A stretch of 64,000 bases of DNA. It comes from Allacma fusca (taxonomy: Eukaryota; Arthropoda; Collembola; Symphypleona; Sminthuridae). The stretch spans positions 24,428,001-24,492,000 of the forward strand of contig OX359246.1 in NCBI GenBank assembly GCA_947179485.1. Direction: 5' to 3'. A program made the translations under genes and the position numbers. Below the pieces are notes generated by a model, which did no database searches, was not told the DNA's origin, and saw only the letters and a list, made by a program, of their open reading frames with translations. Below, in pieces: positions 52,437 to 61,979 of the stretch (within the stretch, counting starts at the first letter, position 1; every line of letters starts with the position of its first letter).

Positions 52437-53857
52437 TTGAGATTGTCCCTATAGGCATGGGCTATAGGGAGAGGGACTACTATTATGTCACCCTGTGTGT
52501 CCAATATGCTCCTGATATCTGTGGAGGGCTAGAAAAGGGAAGTTTCTTGTTGTCTTTTACATCATCTCTTTCCATCTCTCACTTTATTTCTATGAGCCTC
52601 ACATTCTCCGGAGCATATCCCTGCACGTAAGTATACATGCAGACAAATGAGCTGGGGATATAGTCCATAGAAGGAGCTCCTCTAGCCCAGATCAAATTCA
52701 CAAATCTTCCCTGAGGATCCGGCTGTTACATGCAGATGCTCAACAAGACGGTAAATAATAACTTGCATTTTGTATCCTCCATCCCATGTCCCAAGCCTGG
52801 CTCTTTCATTCAAATCCCAGTCCATATAGTACCCGCACTCACTTGTGTATTTACTCCTAGGACTAATCGTCAGGATGCATGTTAGTCCGTCATTAAAATC
52901 CTATTATCTCCAGGAGGATTCACATCTGTTATTATTCTCATTTCTTTTTCCCTCTCCCCACATATTTTTTTTCTCAATCCGACTCTTCCTCCCTTTGAAC
53001 AACATGCAAACAATTATTACTTACAAATGGATTCATCCCAAAATGAACAATCTCGGAATCTTCCCACAACAACGATTCCCAGCCTAGTATTGTGTTGACA
53101 TACAAGGGAGTCCAAAATTTTGGAACAGGGATTAAAATCCAATTTGTCATCATTCTTCCCAGCCTAGAGTTTTTATCCCTCTCCATTCAATCTCATCCCA
53201 GCCCTGAGATTCACATCTGATTCATAAAATCCTACCCCTGAGATATTCACAAAAAAATATTAAATTCCCTCAAAAATTCTTCAAGACTCCTCCCTCATGT
53301 AAATACGTTCAACTTGCTCTATTATGCTCTATTAAAGCAGCCAGTATTTTTGTGTGTGAATTTTAATTGATTGTTTTAATTTTTTGCAATTTAAAAAAAT
53401 ATTTTTAATTTTAGTAAATTCAAATTTGATTATATTTTAAATCCTGGAGAAATTATTCCTGGGTTTTTGGAAAATAAATAAATTCAAGGGAACATTTTTG
53501 TACCAATCGATTTCGCTCCATTTTAAAATCCCCTAATTTCATTGAATTTAAATAATTATTTGTCCTCACAAAAAGCAGAGGAACGGACCCCCTGCTTATA
53601 ATTACTATCTCTGGTCATAAAACGTCTGTAATTAAATCCTTTATTGCAAAATCCATATCCCACAGCCCATGACATTTTAGCAGGGATTTCCTCCGGATTT
53701 TATTTGTTCAAGGGAGGATCTGGGATTTAGGTAGGTACAGAAATTCTGTAAGTATAGTTTCAATTATAGGTAATTATTATGTATTCCTTGGGAAATACAG
53801 AAATTTTCTGAGGGGATCATTCCAAACTCCTGTGCTTGATTATTAGCTTGAATCAGA

Positions 53858-54066
53858 TCATACACTCACACATACAAGGCTGTATTTTTTTCCCTTCCAA
53901 TTTGATACAGCTGTTTGGAGGGAAATCTTCTGCCTGGGCTTATCCTCAAACCCATTCTCATCATACTCTACCTTCGTACTATACTTTAAGGAATTGAGCC
54001 CAAAATGTTCCCCTAATGTTATAGGACCAATATCATTTGAACAAATACGGTCCTCAGCAGACACAG
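53858..54066 (-). CDS. candidate exon of an unrecognised protein
   Basis: The minus strand has an acceptor CATTTGTTTCCAG followed by an open frame of 65 codons to a GTGAGT donor at 53,869 (exon 53,870-54,066), or four codons more to a TGA. The peptide is realistic and charged: it contains AEDRICSNDIGPITLGEHF, VEYDENGFEDKPRQK and SNWKGKKYSLVC, unlike the Phe/Ser-rich noise of the window. The exon enters with two bases of a split codon, so a 5' exon is required. The best upstream candidate (54,442-54,551 minus) does not match the phase. Family not recognised. Confidence 0.35.
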
Positions 54067-54812
54067 CTGGAAACAAATGATATTTCAACTTTCACTACAA
54101 ACCCTTAAATTTGCAGGGCTTCACATGGTAAATATTTGGAGGACACTATTTTTATAAAATATTTCCAAGGTAAATAAATTTTTATTTAAAAAAGTAGATT
54201 TGCAAAAAAAAAAAATTACCATTGGATTAACATGGGAATGTCTCCAAAAATGTTGTAACATTTGAGCTATAAGTGTACAAAGGGATCCTTAAGAGTGAGA
54301 GTGTACTGTATTGTTATAATTATGTGTATGGAGTTGGAATTAAAATTTGCAAAGCCCCCTCACTTGTATTTGTAAATGCCCCAACTCTTTTGTATGAAAT
54401 CACTTTTGTTGTGGTAACTCCTGCTCGAGGGGATCCCTCACGTGTTGACACGGTACGGGAGCCACAATCAACTCAATTGGCAATTTCCTTGAAATTGAGC
54501 CGCTTAATTTCCTCAACTCCGTTTCGGAGCAAGTTCTTAGGAAATGAGACGCTATCAAAACAAACAAAAGGAATAAACATTCCTGTAGAATTCCCGAGAG
54601 CAAAAGCCTGTACGTGTGGATGAGTTTGTGAATATAATTATCAAAGGGAGATACTATGCATAAGCGTCATGTCTCCATGTGGCTCCAAGGACTCTTAACC
54701 AAATCCCAGTCCGAGCTTTGACTTGGGTTTATTTCCAGATAATTCTCAGCGTTTAGGGGCTCAGGAATTAATTAACATTATTGGGACGTTTTGAGTGATA
54801 AGAGCGGAGAAG

Positions 54813-54962
54813 GTGAGATTTGTAGAAAGATTTCTATTCTATCTAAAAACTAAAGATTTTTTTTTAAATCTTAATTTTTTTAAAATCTCGATTTTGATTT
54901 AATTTGCAAAATTTTATGAATTTTTTTTAATTTGCAAAATTTTATGAATTTTTTTTTAATAG
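54813..54962 (+). other. probable 5' UTR intron of the 193-residue protein gene
   Basis: A consensus donor GAAG|GTGAGA at 54,813 and an acceptor TTTTTTTTTAATAG at 54,962, just before the ATG at 54,966, define a 150-bp intron similar in size to the small DEG/ENaC introns. Its 3' end holds a tandem duplication of 28 bp that contains the pyrimidine tract (54,901-54,957). Confidence 0.5.
54901..54957 (+). repeat. 28-bp duplication containing the 3' splice tract
   Basis: Two direct copies of AATTTGCAAAATTTTATGAA plus eight or nine T. The second copy abuts the acceptor. Confidence 0.95.
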
Positions 54963-54965
54963 AGA

Positions 54966-55547
54966 ATGACCCCTTGTCTTTTGAAAGCTATCCTGATTTT
55001 TCATATCAGTAGAGTGACAGGGACGGACTTGCAATATCCTCAAGTGGCATTTGCAGAAGGGGGCCTTTTTGAAAGGATCCTCCCGGAACTGGTCCCATCG
55101 ATTCGAAACTTTGTCGAAGAGTTCCTGGCCAGAGGGAAGGGCTTAAACGAGAGTTGCAACCCGAATGAGCATATTTTTATGCGGGCAGAGCGGGAGGACC
55201 TGGTCCAGCTAATTAATGGGATGTACGACCCCAGCGAAGGAAATATCGCAACTGCATCGGACAGGATCGAGCGATGTGTGAACCTTACCCATGTCCTCCG
55301 AAACTACTGTGCGTTTAATCCGTTTTGGTCAGTGAATGAGACGGACCTCTACTGTGATGAGGGCGCCCTCTGTCGGAATGAGTCCCTTAGACCGGAAGTT
55401 CTCCCCACATCGGAAACTCCAGCTTGCATCGAGCGTTGTTGCATCGAGCGTCGCATCGAGGAAGGGAAATCCGCTGGGAAGAGAACATCCAGCAGTGTTA
55501 ATATTATTTGTGTTTCTTTTATTTTCACAATTGTTTTGAGGATTTAA
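54966..55547 (+). CDS. secreted, probably GPI-anchored cysteine-rich protein, family unknown
   Basis: A single open exon of 193 codons beginning four bases after a good 3' splice site. The N-terminus MTPCLLKAILIFHISRVTG looks like a signal peptide. The C-terminus is a short hydrophobic tail (VNIICVSFIFTIVL) after GKRTSSS with no cytoplasmic extension, as in GPI-anchor signals. Between them are eight cysteines (64, 104, 115, 130, 136, 154, 158, 159) and four N-glycosylation sequons (Asn61, 106, 124, 138). I recognise no domain. It could instead be a small type I membrane protein. Its 3' end converges on the DEG/ENaC gene with 36 bp between the stop codons. The GC-richer codon use than in the flanking DNA supports coding. 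Start choice: the first ATG after the acceptor, in front of the signal peptide. Confidence 0.7.
   Translation: MTPCLLKAILIFHISRVTGTDLQYPQVAFAEGGLFERILPELVPSIRNFVEEFLARGKGLNESCNPNEHIFMRAEREDLVQLINGMYDPSEGNIATASDRIERCVNLTHVLRNYCAFNPFWSVNETDLYCDEGALCRNESLRPEVLPTSETPACIERCCIERRIEEGKSAGKRTSSSVNIICVSFIFTIVLRI
55518..55523 (-). promoter_or_regulatory. polyadenylation signal of the DEG/ENaC gene
   Basis: AATAAA on the minus strand about 60 bp after the DEG/ENaC stop. It lies inside the last codons of the convergent 193-residue protein. Confidence 0.5.
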
Positions 55548-55583
55548 TGTACAGGAGTACTTTAAGGGTAATAATTATTTTTG

Positions 55584-57685
55584 TTAAGCATTCTTTTTGA
55601 AAATAAAAATGACAATGAATTCCAACAACTCTACTAATGTCAGGATGGAACAGCCTAGGAATAACCCGAAGGTCCCTCCGACATCGCACAGGAGCGCTAT
55701 CAGGTCATAGGCTTCCTTCTCTTGGACGATTTCGTAGGACATTTCGGGGAAGTAGAAAACCAACTTCGAGATTTTCTTAAGAGAGGGTGCCACACTCTCC
55801 ACGAATGGAGTGTAAACAATTTTGTTGCACTCGATCAAGCATCGGCGCTCGCACCCGGCCCATAAGGTCCCGTTGAATCTTTGGCGGTTAAATTCCATCA
55901 TGGCTTGATTGTAAGATTCGGGCGTTTCGCATCGGGTGAAGTTTTCTCTTTCTTCGAGGAATGTCCCCATAAATGGTAAATAACATTTCCCGAAGACTTC
56001 GGCCAGGAATCCCTGAAAACATCGATTGACGCAGTGGGATTTGGAGTAAGCGGAGGCGTACATGCAAGGGTTGGCGCTCCGATTCAAACTTTGAAATTCC
56101 TTGAGACGAATCGCGATGCTGATATCTTCGCCAGGGGTGATTTGGATCCCGTCAATTTCCGTCAGAGCTTCGTCTTTTCCTGGGTGGAGGAATATTTTGA
56201 GTCCTTGGTCCCTACCTTGGGATTCTCCGAGAAGGAATTTCGACCAGTCTATTTTCAGCTGGAGGCCAAAATTTATCCCGCTGGACTGGATGCTTCCGTC
56301 TAAAAAAATTAAGTGTATAAAATTTTACGCACAAACTTTTTTTTTCGTCCCAAAAGTATCAAAATACACCTGAGGAAAATTAGGGGTTTAATTTTAAAGC
56401 CAACTTTAAACAAAATGTTTTCTCAGGTAAAACTCCATCACTTACTGTAATGATGTCTGAAGCAAACGCCCATCGTAGTAAACACAAGGCGCCAATTGGG
56501 CCTGGAATTTTCGAGGTTCACTAGTGTCTAAAAATTAGGGAGGGGAATTGTTTTTAAAATTTTTTCTTTAAATTTAAAATAAACCAGTTCATATATTTAC
56601 ATTCAATTTTTCTCTAAATATTAATATATGGGCTGCAGAAAATGTTTTGGGGCAAGGTGAGAATCCCCAGTGATTTTAATAATTATTACCACTGCAATAA
56701 TGTCCTCTGTCAGCGCCATTGACTTCCAAAGTCTGTCAATGAAAAAGCTCTCGCCGGGTTTGCTAAATGTGAAATTCCTCCCAATCGTCCCGTCGGCTGA
56801 CATCCCCAAAATTTTTAACCTGAATGGTCTGTAAAAAAATTAACAAATATTTTTATTTTTTTAATTATTTTTTTTCTGTCCTGTATTTTCGACTGAGTAC
56901 TTAAAATACCAATGAAAATTAAATAAGATTATTTTTTTACGGAAATAACGGCATGGGGCAAAGTGTGACATCAGGGAGGACCAAGGAATCATTTTGTCGA
57001 AGAGTGACTGCCACTTGCGTCGGCAAGGACAGGATGTAGATAACTCTGCTCGTGACGTAATATAGAACCAGAGTGCAGCACAAGACTAGTGAGACCATCC
57101 ACAATGCGCGCCTGTTTTAAATTTCAAAACATTCCCGCCCATTTAATATACAAGTTACATATCGGCCCTTAATATTCAATTGAAGTCAAAAAAAGGCTAA
57201 AATTTGTAAAGCAAAATTTTAAAAAAATTGCGCAAGAACACAGTTCTTTAAATTTTGCGCAAGAACACAGTTTATTAAATTTTGCGCAAGAAATAAGTTT
57301 ATTAAATTTTGCGCAAGATTACAGTTTTTTAAATTTTGCGCAAGAACACAGTTCTTTAAATTTTGCGCAAGAACACAGTTTATTAAATTTTGCGCAAGAT
57401 TACAGTTTTTTAAATTTTGCGCAAGAACACAGTTCTTTAAATGTTGCGCAAGAACACAGTTCTTTAAATGTTGCGCAAGAACACAGTTTATTAAATTTTG
57501 TGCAAGAACACAATATACCTTGCAAGAGGCAATTCCTTGTGAAAAATTTGACTCAACCCCGCAATGGAAATTCCTAGATCTTTCGGTTCCAACTCTTGAA
57601 ATAATTTCCCAACGATTTTCTCAGGATGGTTCTCCACAAGGAACAAATTTTTGTTCCATTTGTAAGCATCCTGTAGTTTGATCAT
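55584..57685 (-). CDS. DEG/ENaC (amiloride-sensitive type) sodium channel subunit
   Basis: Five exons on the minus strand, 57685-57519, 57111-56941, 56828-56690, 56527-56446 and 56299-55584, join in frame to 424 residues. All introns are GT-AG. Domains: cytoplasmic N-terminus (1-58); TM1 (about 60-82, WMVSLVLCCTLVLYYV); a post-TM1 LPDVTLCP segment equivalent to FPAVTICN; MGVCFRHHYN (about 178-187), equivalent to GxCYTFN; a cysteine-rich region ending GCERRCLIECNKIVYTP; TM2 with DVGGTFGLFLGCSILTLVEL. Such subunits form trimeric cation channels at the plasma membrane. Oddities: the protein is short (relatives usually exceed 500 residues), the His of the N-terminal HG gating motif is Leu (DLG, 36-38), the filter reads GCS rather than GAS/GSS, and only KKNA follows TM2. 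Ligand or mechanical gating cannot be inferred. Confidence 0.93.
55602..55607 (+). promoter_or_regulatory. polyadenylation signal of the 193-residue protein gene
   Basis: AATAAA 55 bp after the plus-strand stop codon. It lies inside the last codons of the DEG/ENaC coding sequence on the other strand. Confidence 0.5.
57226..57512. repeat. 27-bp tandem array filling DEG/ENaC intron 1
   Basis: About 10-11 units of TTGCGCAAGAACACAGTTC plus TTTAAATT. Variants (ACACAGTTCTTTA, ACACAGTTTATTA, ATTACAGTTTTTTA) recur in a partly ordered way. The array makes up about 70% of the 407-bp intron and runs to within a few bases of its 5' splice site. Confidence 0.95.
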
Positions 57686-57838
57686 TTTGAAAGAGAAGGA
57701 TTGAAGGCTCTACACGTTTTTTATTTAACAAAAGATAAAAACAGGATTCCTCCAGCCCATTTTCGAGAATTCGGGTCCTAACTTACACAATCATGTATCT
57801 ACTTCTCTAGAAAATGTTTTCCATTACAAAAGGCTCAC

Positions 57839-57952
57839 CACGGATTCTTCCAAATTTTGAGGACAGCCTCCACAACCACAAAATCCATCTGCTCCAGCTC
57901 GGCCCGCTGGCATTGGGAATCCGTAAAGAACCCTTGGAATTCCAGCTTAAGG
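57839..57952 (-). CDS. candidate upstream exon, possibly of the DEG/ENaC gene
   Basis: The minus strand between CACACAG and a good donor TG|GTGAGC stays open for 38 codons and encodes plausible protein (LKLEFQGFFTDSQCQRAELE, then QMDFVVVEAVLKIWKNP). Joined to a weak acceptor at GTGTAGAG near 57,713 it stays in frame with the DEG/ENaC start and would lengthen its N-terminus. The acceptor of the exon itself has a poor pyrimidine tract. It may instead belong to a separate minus-strand gene or be chance. Confidence 0.3.
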
Positions 57953-57959
57953 CTGTGTG

Positions 57960-59660
57960 CTCACTCTCAAAGGCCAATTTAGAATAATCCTTGGCAAATA
58001 GGCAGTCGTATTATGCCCCTTATTGTGAAACCGTAATGATCTGGAAGTAAATAGAAGCTCCAAAAGAGCCCCTAAATTGGCTCTAAAGTGCGGAGACACC
58101 CTCAGAAAAAAAATTCCCGTGGACAGGAGCCCATATGGGCAATCCAAACCGTGGATTTAGGAGCCAAAACCCTGGGAACTAAAATAATGGATTTTTGTCC
58201 TCGGGACAAAAATCCCAGGAACTCAACTCTAATGGGCTCAAATTACACAGGAAAATACCGTTTAAGGCTAATGAACAAAAAACAATTGTCAAGCTTTTGA
58301 AATTGTAACTTACATTCTTCCTGGAATTGAATGCTATTGAAATTTGATACGTTTTTGTCAAATGGGGCATTATTTACACAATTATTAGCTTTTTAACTCA
58401 AAACAATTTTCAAAAATTCACAACAAAAAAGTACTCTCCACAAAATTAATTTATTATTTAACTAAACGGGACAACTTTCTGTAAAATACGTTTGTAAAAT
58501 TACATTGGCAAGTTTTGCAGAAAAAATTTTACTCTTCGCCTAAATATTTAAATGGGGTGGAAAATTGTACATTTAAATTTTTTAGGAACATTTGTTTTCG
58601 AACAACAAACATTTTAATTAAACTTTTGCTAAATATAAACGGACGTTAAAAAAAAATTGTACATAGAAAATTTTGGAGATAATCGCATTTGTCAGGGAAG
58701 GACATTGTCGGATTTTAAAGGGCAATAAAAAATTGGACAAAAGAAAATTTTCCAGCGATTCATACTTTTTTATTGCCATTTACACATTTTAGATTTCATT
58801 CATTCATTCAATACTAGAGTCGGGTCATTTATGGGCAGAGACGCATTTTGTATGTATTTGGAATGCGAGGGTAAAAATGCATATGGCCTCGATCATTTAG
58901 TAAATTGCGTTCCCTTTCATTCCCCTGAACCCATATGTACTCTAATGCATTCCTATGGGGAGGTTTTGCCTCACGCAAAAGCCCCATTAGGACGAAGGAT
59001 GTTAAATGGGAAAAACTAATGTGTTACATGTGCGGAAACATAATAATAGCGATTTCTAATAATTCCCTCAGGAACTATTTACCCGCCTTGTAAAAAAAGG
59101 ATGTTGAGTGGGATTGAGAAAAAACACACGGACACTTTGGGCCATTCCGTTGGAAATAATGTACCATTTTTTTCTAAAGGGATAAAAAAAAATACAGTGA
59201 GCTGTGGATATTGGATCAGGATCAAAAAACATCCAAAGTTAGAGTCTGTTATGCATATAAGGAGGGAAAAAAATAGCATTGGCGTAAATGGGGGAAAAGT
59301 ATCAGAGTACCCCAATATATTTGAGGTAAAATGTACCGTATGTTTTTATTGACTGTGCTATAAAGAATAGGGAAATTTAGGGCTATATTATTGGTATGGA
59401 GTGTGGCATGTGTGGAAGTCATTTCCACCTGGCCCTGTAAAAAAATGAGCGTTTAAAACATTCCGCTCACAATTGACTGGAAAGAATCAATTTTTGAAGC
59501 GAGACGAGAAACGTTTTGAGCACGACTGCCCTCCGTGTAAATAAAATTTATTGGATTGACGTTACGCCCTGCCATTCCCATTACTGGGCTCATTGGAGGG
59601 GAAACTCTCGTCAAGTCAATGCTCCTCTAATATTAATTTGGTGTGTTTTTGGGGAAAAGA
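57960..59660. other. intergenic stretch between DEG/ENaC and hydrolase genes
   Basis: No supported gene. The short frames at 58,831-59,019 and 59,101-59,352 (plus) have no signature. The two flanking genes are transcribed away from each other, so promoters for both probably lie here. No TATA box or other clear element could be fixed. Confidence 0.5.
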
Positions 59661-59670
59661 GAGAGAAAGA

Positions 59671-61490
59671 ATGTTGGTCATTTCAGGTGTTTTATTATTT
59701 ATTGGATCCTTTCCCTCAGCCACGGAGGGGAATCAATTGACGGAGCGGGTCTTGGTTGGGGAGTTCCCTAAGGATTGTACGCAAACCAAACCGGTTTCCT
59801 CGGACTATGCGGGCGGGGGGAAAATCTGGAATTTGGAAGATCTTCCTATTTATGAGACGGCGGGGGGAAATAATAGGGTCCTTCTTCTGGCCTATGATAT
59901 TTTTGGTTTTCATCCCAACACTTTCCGGGTGGCGGATAGGCTGGCTATGGAAAGCGGAATGCGGGTTGTGATCCCGGATTTTTTTAGGGGGGAGCCTTTT
60001 CCTGAGGATAAATATCCTATTAAAGAGTTAGTTCAAATTTTGTAATTTCGCGGAGAGATTTTTGGGGAAGTTTGGGAGAATTGCTGGGGAATATTTGGGG
60101 ATTTTCTGTTGAAAATTTGAAATTTTGGGGGCATTTTGGAGAAATTTGGACGAACGTTTGAGGGAATTTTGGGGGAATTCGGGCAAAAATTTGAGGGAAT
60201 TTTGAGCAAATATCGTGAAAATTGTGGGAGAAGTTTGGGGAAATTTTATGGAGAAGTTTCGGCGAATTTCTAAAAACATTTTGGGGTTTTTGCGCTGAAA
60301 AGTGTGAGAAGTTTGGAAGAAGTTTGGATCAATTTGGTTTTTATTTTGGAACTTTATATTTTAGAATTTGAGAGAATGTGGGGTGAATTTGCTGAAATTT
60401 TGGGGTAATTTTGGGGAACTTCTGGGTAATTTTTGGAGAATTTTGTGGGAAATTTTTGAGGAACATTGCTGGAATTTCGTGGAAAATTTTGCAAAATTTT
60501 GGGGGAAATTTTGGGGAATATTGGTGGAATTTTCGAGCAATGTAGGAGAATTCTGGAGGAATTTTTGCAGAAGCCCAGGAATTGTTCTTGAAAAAGCATA
60601 GAAAAGTTTCGTAGAAGTTTGCGAGAGTTTCAGAAAATTAATTTGGGAAGAAGTTTTAGGAGAATTTTGGGCTAATTTTGTTACAAGTTTTGTGAATATT
60701 TGGCAATTTTCTGTTGAATTTTTCGACAAGTTTAAAAGAATTTGAGAAACATTTTCGGAACAAATTTTGCAGATTTTGAAACAGTTTGCGTATTATAATT
60801 GCAACAGTTTGCGTATTATAATTGCAACAGTTGCAAAAATATGTAAAAAATAGGCACAATTTATTGTCTGGAATAACATATTCTTGTAAAATCCCTGTTG
60901 AAACCCCATGGATTTCTGAACCCCCTTTTATTTATTATATTTAACTTTGTATCCCACAGCATGGCAGAGCTGTACCAGTTCATAGACACCAAGGGCAACT
61001 GGGACAAGACCGTAAGAGCCGATACGGAAAAGGTCCTGGCGCACTACAAAACCCTGAAAGACCCCACATTTGCTATCCTTGGACTCTGCTGGGGCGGGAT
61101 GGTCGCTGCAGCCGCAGCAGGTCAACTAGCAGCAGAATTCAAAGTTGCAGCGATGGTTCATCCCTCCGGAATCACCCTGGACCTGGTCAAAAACATCTCC
61201 CTCCCCACCTACATAATCACTTGTGCTGGTGACCCAGACTTGGTAAAATTTCTGGAACCTATCCCTTTAAATCTATTTTTAAAAAAATGCATTTTAACCC
61301 TCTTTTCTCTCAGAACGACTGCTTCATAGTCCTCCAGCAAAAACTCGGCACCCACTGTGGTTACAAGCGCTTCAACGATGTTCACCACGGATTCGCTGCC
61401 GCCAGAGGGAACTACAGTGACCCAATTGTAGCCGCAAGGATAGAAGAAGTAATTTCAACCGTCAAAACTTTCTTCAATGAAAATTTGTAA
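59671..61490 (+). CDS. dienelactone hydrolase family protein (CMBL-like) with signal peptide
   Basis: Three exons, 59671-60041, 60960-61242 and 61314-61490, join in frame (split codon ATT TT|C, then phase 0) to 276 residues. The alpha/beta-hydrolase core is clear: DIFGFHPNTFRVADRLA, RVVIPDFFRGEPFPED, the nucleophile elbow GLCWGG (Cys167), AGDPDL (Asp215) and DVHHGF (His243), giving the Cys-Asp-His triad typical of dienelactone hydrolase/carboxymethylenebutenolidase enzymes, which hydrolyse lactone or ester bonds. The length fits the family (about 230-250) plus an N-terminal extension. That extension, MLVISGVLLFIGSFPSATEG, looks like a cleavable signal peptide, whereas vertebrate CMBL is cytosolic. 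The start is the only in-frame ATG upstream of the core. Natural substrate unknown. Confidence 0.92.
60055..60760. repeat. degenerate GGGGAATTTT repeat in hydrolase intron 1
   Basis: Most of the 918-bp first intron consists of imperfect units around TTTGGGGGAATTTTG with no fixed period (roughly 14-30 bp). Antisense open frames rich in Asn, Phe, Pro, Ser and Lys here are repeat artefacts. Confidence 0.8.
60780..60834. repeat. 23-bp direct repeat, 2.4 copies
   Basis: AACAGTTTGCGTATTATAAT plus TGC occurs twice in tandem, followed by a truncated AACAGTTGC, within hydrolase intron 1. Confidence 0.95.
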
Positions 61491-61945
61491 ACATTTCGTT
61501 CTTCAAAATTCGTACTTTTTTCCTTTAAAATTTGTAAAAATTTTGTTCTTCAAAATTCCTAGTTTTTTTCTTCAAAATTTGCAAACATTTTGTTCTTCAA
61601 AATTCCTGGTTTTTCCTTTTAAATTTGTAAACATTTTGTTCTTCAAAATTCGTACTTTTGTTCTTCAAAATTTGCAAACATTTTGTTCTTCAAAATTTGC
61701 AATCATTTGTTTCTTCAAAATTTGCAAATATTTTGTTCCTCAAAATTCGTACTTTTTTTAAAAAATTTGCAAACATTTTTTCCTTCAAAATTTGCAAACA
61801 TTTTTTTCTTCAAAATTTGCAAGCATTTTGTTTCTCAAAATTCGTACTTTTTTTAAAAATTTGCAAAAATGTTTTTCTTCAAAATTTGCAAACATTTTTT
61901 TCTTTAAAATTTGCAAACATTTTTTTCTTTAAAATTTGAAGAAAC
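61487..61945 (+). repeat. tandem array in the hydrolase 3' UTR
   Basis: About 19 units of roughly 24 bp alternate TTCTTCAAAATTTGCAAACA and TTCTTCAAAATTCGTACTTT types with TTT spacers. The first unit includes the stop codon region (AAATTTGTAAACATTTCG), so the array begins directly at the end of the coding sequence. An AATAAA follows it, so it should be transcribed. Confidence 0.93.
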
Positions 61946-61968
61946 AGAATTTTACCCACTATTACAAA

Positions 61969-61974
61969 AATAAA
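61969..61974 (+). promoter_or_regulatory. polyadenylation signal of the hydrolase gene
   Basis: AATAAA 479 bp after the stop, just beyond the tandem array. It is the first canonical signal noticed downstream. Confidence 0.55.
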
Positions 61975-61979
61975 ATTCG

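Noticed and set aside
52974..53186. Minus-strand frame of 70 codons with a GTAAGT-like donor
   Set aside because: Composed largely of repeated GGCTGGGA words and lacks a matching acceptor or partner exon.
54442..54551. Open minus-strand segment between GATAG and GTGAGG (contains TCSETELRKLSGSISRK)
   Set aside because: Phase does not match the candidate exon at 53,870-54,066, and there is no initiator ATG in frame. Not enough to call a gene.
57226..57512. CRISPR-like array
   Set aside because: The repeats are contiguous without unique spacers and lie in a eukaryotic intron.
60354..60729. Asn/Pro/Phe/Ser-rich antisense frames
   Set aside because: Artefacts of the GGGGAATTTT repeat in hydrolase intron 1.
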